DNA from: Acidobacteriota bacterium
Lineage (GTDB): Bacteria; Acidobacteriota; UBA4820; DSQY01
Length of the DNA stretch: 9,055 bases
Assembly: GCA_021814085.1 (NCBI GenBank)
Contig: JAKAJA010000055.1
Location: forward strand, 1 to 9,055
Direction: 5' to 3'
Of the stretch, positions 5,635-9,055 are shown one piece after another. Both the position numbers and the translations under genes were made by a program. The notes beneath the pieces were generated by a model. That model was not told the DNA's origin. It was given only the letters and a program-made list of their open reading frames with translations, and searched no databases. How positions within the stretch are numbered: position 1 is the first letter of the stretch; each line of letters starts with the position of its first letter.

Positions 5635-6504
5635 TCACTTCACCTTGCTCAGGAGCCCGTCCAGGAGCCCGTCGAAAAGGGCCGGATCGTCCATCATCAA
5701 CCAGTGGCTCAGGTCCTTCACCTTCACGGCCGGGAGGTTGGGGACGAGATTCTGGTAGCTTGATGGGCGGTCGCTGCCCGGCAGGACTACGGTGAGCATA
5801 GGGCCCTTGAACGCCTGGAGGGCCGGAACGGGACCGTAGGCGGCCAAACCGGCGTAGGCGGCTCGCACGACCTCCGGCTTCGTCCGATCGAGATCCTGAA
5901 GAACCATGTTCCGCGTTGCGGCCTTAGCGTTTTCGAGGTTCACTCCGAACCAGCCCTTCATGAAGGCCATGTACCCCGGGGGCTCCATGCGGCCGAGCAT
6001 GGAGGCGAGGCGGTCTCGGGGCAGACGGGTCACGTCGCCCGCCGGGTCCGCGAACAGTATCCCCGCCACTCGGTCCGGTTGGGCCGCGGATACGGCGAGG
6101 ACGACGGCGCCGCCCATGGAGTGCCCCACGAGGACGAAACGCTTGATGTTCAGTGTATCGGCCACGGCCAGCACATCCGAGGCCAGGGCAGGAATGGAGT
6201 AATCCCCGTTCGCGGCGCGGCCCGACAGCCCATGTCCGCGGAGATCCAGCGCTACCGCGCGGCGGGTGTGCCGGACGTGGTCGAGCTGGGCACGCCACAT
6301 CCGCAGGTCTCCGGCCAGGCCGTGCACGAAGATGACGGGCACTCCCGGCCCCGATCCACCGTCCTCGTAATGGATGCGCGTTCCGGCGCCCTCGGCGAAG
6401 GTGGGCGCTCCCTTGGGGGAGTGGCCTGCATTGCCCTGCCCGCGGCTGCCCCCGGTCAGGAGAAGGAGGGCCAGGAACAGGCTGCAGAACCGCGTGCGAT
6501 GCAT
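5635..6504 (-). CDS. Exported alpha/beta hydrolase (fold-1 class)
   Basis: A 289-residue alpha/beta hydrolase of the fold-1 type, the size expected for esterases, lactonases, haloperoxidases and C-C hydrolases of this class; the substrate cannot be inferred. Residues 1-22 look like a signal peptide (MHRTRF, a Leu-rich core, then GGSRG before QGN). The fold markers are in order: HYEDGGSG (45-52), oxyanion VHGLAG (60-65), LDLRGHGLSG (86-95), nucleophile elbow GHSMGG with S129, and histidine H267 in LSHWLMMDDP. The acid is probably D245 in PGSDRP, with D153 in FADPAG as the alternative. The ATG at 6504 is chosen because GGAAGG precedes it by about five bases; a GTG two codons upstream overlaps that ribosome site. 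It is not a recent duplicate of the neighbouring hydrolase, which belongs to a different subgroup with a different elbow (GYSLG). Confidence 0.87.
   Translation of the reverse strand: MHRTRFCSLFLALLLLTGGSRGQGNAGHSPKGAPTFAEGAGTRIHYEDGGSGPGVPVIFVHGLAGDLRMWRAQLDHVRHTRRAVALDLRGHGLSGRAANGDYSIPALASDVLAVADTLNIKRFVLVGHSMGGAVVLAVSAAQPDRVAGILFADPAGDVTRLPRDRLASMLGRMEPPGYMAFMKGWFGVNLENAKAATRNMVLQDLDRTKPEVVRAAYAGLAAYGPVPALQAFKGPMLTVVLPGSDRPSSYQNLVPNLPAVKVKDLSHWLMMDDPALFDGLLDGLLSKVK
5650..5673 (-). repeat. Perfect 12-base tandem duplication in the hydrolase C-terminus
   Basis: The + strand 12-mer CAGGAGCCCGTC occurs twice back to back. It encodes DGLL-DGLL in the last helix of the fold-1 hydrolase. Both copies are identical at DNA level, which suggests a recent in-frame slippage event; the frame is kept. 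Confidence 0.7.
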
Positions 6505-6521
6505 GGGCACCTTCCGAAATG

Positions 6522-6527
6522 AGTATA
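6522..6527 (-). promoter_or_regulatory. Candidate -10 element for the fold-1 hydrolase
   Basis: On the minus strand TATACT matches TATAAT at five of six positions. The start would be near 6515, giving a very short leader of about 11 bases that begins at the GGAAGG ribosome site. No good -35 is seen 16-18 bases upstream, so the promoter may be weak or need an activator. Confidence 0.35.
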
Positions 6528-6592
6528 GCCCTTCGTGGCAGAGGTTGGACCTCGGCCCGCTGGCCCACCCGCCAGGAACTGCGCGACCGGCC

Positions 6593-6621
6593 TTGCCCCG
6601 TGAGGCGATCGGTTCTAAAGT
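6593..6621 (+). promoter_or_regulatory. Candidate promoter placing the transcript start on the sensor ATG
   Basis: TTGCCC (6593-6598) and TAAAGT (6616-6621) are separated by 17 bases, each matching the sigma-70 consensus at four of six positions. The -10 box ends six bases before the ATG at 6628, so transcription is expected to start at or next to that A. The bases between hold no Shine-Dalgarno sequence. Together this suggests a leaderless mRNA. Confidence 0.45.
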
Positions 6622-6627
6622 TCATCC

Positions 6628-9055
6628 ATGAGGCGCTTCGACTCCAGGCAGCATTCCTTCCTCTCGACCCTGCTCCACGAAGCCTCGCGGAGAAGCCCAA
6701 AGCAGATCCTCCCTCCCCTCGTAGCCACCCTCTTCATGGGTGCGATCCTCTTCCTCTGGGCCCCGCCCCTGATGGCCCTCGATCCCACCAAGGCGGTCAC
6801 ACAATACGCCCACGACTCCTGGACCACGGAGGGCGGCCTTCCCCAAAACTCCGTGTGGGCCCTCGCCGAGACGCGGGACGGCTACCTCTGGATCGGCACG
6901 CAGGAAGGGCTGGTCCGCTTCGACGGCCTGCGGTTCACGGTCTTCGACCGGGAAAACACCGAGGCCTTCAAGAGCGCCGAGGTGACCGCCCTCCTGGAGG
7001 GCAAGGACGGCACCCTGTGGGTAGGCACGCGCGGCGCCGGTGTCCTCCATTACGTGGCGGGACAGTTCCGCCCTTTTACATCCAAAGACGGCCTCGTGGA
7101 CGACGTCGTCATCCACCTGTTCCTAGATTCTCGGGGCGCCGTGTGGGCCATCACCGAAGGCGGCCTGAGCAGCATACAGGGGGAGAAGGTCAGCGCATAT
7201 CCGGGGCTCCCCGGCCTCGCCGGAGGCACCGTCCGCGCGCTCGCGGAGGATTCCCGGGGGGTCGTTTGGGTCGGCACCTCCGATGGGCTTTCGGCCCTCC
7301 GCGAGGGGCACGTGACCAGCCTGGCCACAAGAGACGGGCTCTGCGACAACAGCGTCCGCGCGGCCTGTTCCGACAAGGGGAAGGGGCTCTGGATCGTCAC
7401 CGACGGCGGGATCAACACGTGGGACGGAGCGAAGCTCTCCTGCGTGCTGAAGGTGCCCCTGGGGGCCTACGTCGTCAAGTCCTGCCTCGTGGATTCCTCG
7501 GGCACTCTGTGGATGGCCACGCAGAAGGGCGTGCTGAAATTCGCCTCGGGAAGGCTGAGCCACTTCACCGCGGCGGACGGAGTCTCCAACGACGACGTCC
7601 GAATTCTCCACGAGGATCGGGACGGGAACCTTTGGATCGGCACCATGGGTGGCGGGCTCGTCCGATTGAGCAAGGGCACCTTCAGCCGGCTGAGCTCGGA
7701 GGAGGGCTTCGTCGGAGACCAGGTGGAAGTCCTCTTCGAAGACCGCGAGGGAAGCCTGTGGGTCGGCACGGACGACGGCGGGCTCCACCGCCTGAAGGAC
7801 GGCAAATTCACCGTCATCGGAAAGCCCGAGGGCCTCTCCCACGATCTGGTGTGGGGCATCTACCAAGACAGACAGGGGGCCGTGTGGATCGGGACCGACA
7901 ACGGCATGAATCGCCTCGCGGACGGGAAGGTCACCTCCTACTTTAAGAAAGATGGCCTCTCGAACACCATCGTTCAGACTTTCTACGAGGATGCCGCCGG
8001 AGACCTCTGGGTCGGTACCTGGGGCGGTGGCGTCGGCCGGATGAGAAAGGGCAAGTTTCTCCCCTTCCCCCACCAGGAGGAACTCTCCAGCGACTACGTC
8101 ACGGACATCGTGGGCGACAGGTCGGGGACCCTCTGGATCGCCACGTCGGAGCACGGCCTGAGGCGTCTGAAGGGCGGCGAGCTGACCACCTACACCACGA
8201 GGGACGGACTCTCTCACAACAAGGTCCGCGTCATTCGGGAGGATCGGGCGGGCAACCTCTGGATCGGCACGAACGGGGGACTAGACCTTTTCCAGGATGG
8301 GCATTTCAAGGCCTTCACCACAAAGGACGGGCTCCCGGGAAATCAGGTCTGCGAGATTTTCGAGGGGACCCAGGGGCGGCTGTGGATCGGCACGGTCAAC
8401 GGAGGTCTCAGCCGTTTCGAGGGGGGCAAGTTCACGAATTACACAAGCAAGGAGGGGCTCTTCAGCGACGCCGTCTTCGGCATCCAGGAAGACGGGTATG
8501 GGAACTTCTGGATGACGTCCAACAAGGGGTTGTTCCGCGTCAGCAAGCGGGAGCTCGATGAGCTGGACGCGGGGAAGCGCAAGCGGCTGAACTGCGTTTC
8601 CTACGGCCTCGCCGACGGGATGCGCAGCTTTGAATGCGACGGGACTACTCAGCCCTGCACCTGCAAAACGCGGGACGGCAGCCTGTGGTTCGCCACTACC
8701 AAGGGCGCTGTCATCCTGCGCCCGGGGCCCATCCCGGAGAACATGGCCCCGCCCCCCGTGGCCATCGAATCGGTGACCGTCGACGGCACCCAGGTGGACC
8801 CATCGAAGCCCGCCGAGATTGGCGCCAGAGCGCGAGAAGTGGAGTTCCGCTTCACGGCCCTCAGCCTCCTCTGGCCCGAGAAGATCCGCTTCCGGTACAC
8901 CCTCAAGGGCTACCAGGACGGCTGGGTGGATCTCGGCCGCGGTCGCGACCGGCTCGCCAGCTACAACAACCTTCCCCCGGGGCGGTACACCTTCCGGGTC
9001 GTGGCCGCCAACAACGATGGGGTCTGGAACGAGACGGGCGACTCCTGGAGCTTCC
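6628..9055 (+). CDS. Two-component regulator propeller (Reg_prop/Y_Y_Y) sensor protein, 3' partial
   Basis: The frame is open for 809 codons and runs off the right edge. Residues 1-50 carry a basic start and one hydrophobic segment (about 30-50, ending PPLMA), a signal peptide or anchor; the sensor domain should therefore be periplasmic. Residues 62-701 contain about 15 Reg_prop repeats of the form DxxGxLWIGTxxGGLxRxxxGxFxxYTxxDGL, beginning with the family-typical SWTTEGGLPQNSVWAL and ending DGSLWFATTKGAVILRPGP. Around residues 745-809 the Y_Y_Y domain begins (RFRYTLKGYQDGW, YNNLPPGRYTFRVVAANNDG). In known proteins this architecture continues into a membrane helix and then a histidine kinase, GGDEF or DNA-binding output, which lies outside the window. 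Such sensors usually detect extracellular ligands, often glycans in Bacteroidetes. The start at 6628 follows an in-frame TAA at 6616 and lacks a ribosome site. The gene is divergent from the fold-1 hydrolase. Confidence 0.9.
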   Translation, partial: MRRFDSRQHSFLSTLLHEASRRSPKQILPPLVATLFMGAILFLWAPPLMALDPTKAVTQYAHDSWTTEGGLPQNSVWALAETRDGYLWIGTQEGLVRFDGLRFTVFDRENTEAFKSAEVTALLEGKDGTLWVGTRGAGVLHYVAGQFRPFTSKDGLVDDVVIHLFLDSRGAVWAITEGGLSSIQGEKVSAYPGLPGLAGGTVRALAEDSRGVVWVGTSDGLSALREGHVTSLATRDGLCDNSVRAACSDKGKGLWIVTDGGINTWDGAKLSCVLKVPLGAYVVKSCLVDSSGTLWMATQKGVLKFASGRLSHFTAADGVSNDDVRILHEDRDGNLWIGTMGGGLVRLSKGTFSRLSSEEGFVGDQVEVLFEDREGSLWVGTDDGGLHRLKDGKFTVIGKPEGLSHDLVWGIYQDRQGAVWIGTDNGMNRLADGKVTSYFKKDGLSNTIVQTFYEDAAGDLWVGTWGGGVGRMRKGKFLPFPHQEELSSDYVTDIVGDRSGTLWIATSEHGLRRLKGGELTTYTTRDGLSHNKVRVIREDRAGNLWIGTNGGLDLFQDGHFKAFTTKDGLPGNQVCEIFEGTQGRLWIGTVNGGLSRFEGGKFTNYTSKEGLFSDAVFGIQEDGYGNFWMTSNKGLFRVSKRELDELDAGKRKRLNCVSYGLADGMRSFECDGTTQPCTCKTRDGSLWFATTKGAVILRPGPIPENMAPPPVAIESVTVDGTQVDPSKPAEIGARAREVEFRFTALSLLWPEKIRFRYTLKGYQDGWVDLGRGRDRLASYNNLPPGRYTFRVVAANNDGVWNETGDSWSF
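6811..8730 (+). repeat. About 15 tandem propeller-blade repeats within the sensor gene
   Basis: The repeats are marked by LWIGT-like cores: YLWIGT, TLWVGT, AVWAIT, VVWVGT, GLWIVT, TLWMAT, NLWIGT, SLWVGT, AVWIGT, DLWVGT, TLWIAT, NLWIGT, RLWIGT, NFWMTS and SLWFAT. Period is about 40-43 residues, with a longer step before the last one. Fourteen to fifteen blade motifs fit two seven-bladed beta-propellers in series, as in hybrid two-component sensors. Copies have diverged, so this is an old structural repeat. Confidence 0.85.

Noticed and set aside
4370..6504. The two exported hydrolases as a tandem gene duplication
   Set aside because: They lie on opposite strands, differ in length, and carry different elbow motifs (GYSLG against GHSMGG) and different domain layouts.
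6519..7946. A 475-codon + strand frame overlapping the start of the propeller gene
   Set aside because: Its product is dominated by Arg, Gly and Pro without motifs, whereas the frame starting at 6628 encodes regular LWIGT blades and stays open to the window edge.
7123..8217. A 364-codon minus-strand frame opposite the propeller gene
   Set aside because: It is an antisense shadow of the blade repeats with no ribosome site, signal or recognisable domain.

Overview
The window is GC-rich DNA with compact genes and short gaps, from a bacterium with a Gram-negative envelope (signal peptides, a likely lipoprotein, a periplasmic-type sensor). Many-bladed Reg_prop sensor proteins together with PilZ, DUF4097 and exported alpha/beta hydrolases fit an Acidobacteriota-like genome (Holophaga/Geothrix type). 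A deltaproteobacterial or Myxococcota origin cannot be excluded from sequence alone. I see no rRNA, tRNA, CRISPR array, insertion sequence or phage gene.

Layout from left to right. (1) The last 49 codons of an unidentified + strand gene, with an AAA+ sensor-2-like tail. (2) A convergent small PilZ protein on the minus strand, whose c-di-GMP signature is only half intact. (3) Divergent from it, a secreted DUF4097 beta-repeat protein with nine [HED]-x-GSG-x-[VI] repeats. (4) A strong, symmetric, bidirectional terminator at 1640-1675. (5) A minus-strand two-gene unit: an APC-family amino-acid/polyamine permease and an uncharacterised lipoprotein joined by a 4-base ATGA overlap. (6) A short divergent control region (4208-4369) with promoter-like elements on both strands around a perfect 15-base palindrome. 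(7) A + strand exported dienelactone-hydrolase-like protein. (8) A convergent, exported, minus-strand alpha/beta hydrolase of the fold-1 class. (9) Divergent from that, a large sensor gene running off the right edge, with about 15 propeller repeats (two seven-bladed propellers' worth) and the start of a Y_Y_Y domain. Its promoter-like -10 box lies six bases before the ATG, suggesting a leaderless transcript.

The genes do not form one obvious pathway. The firmest functional link is the permease-lipoprotein pair, which is translationally coupled and ends at the shared terminator. The two hydrolases, the DUF4097 protein, the lipoprotein and the propeller domain are all predicted to act outside the cytoplasm. 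No gap exceeds 300 bases; the longer ones (503-689, 4208-4369, 6505-6627) are divergent promoter regions described below. I found no clear-cut new defence or mobile system. The best leads are the permease-lipoprotein unit, the palindromic divergent operator and the leaderless sensor gene.
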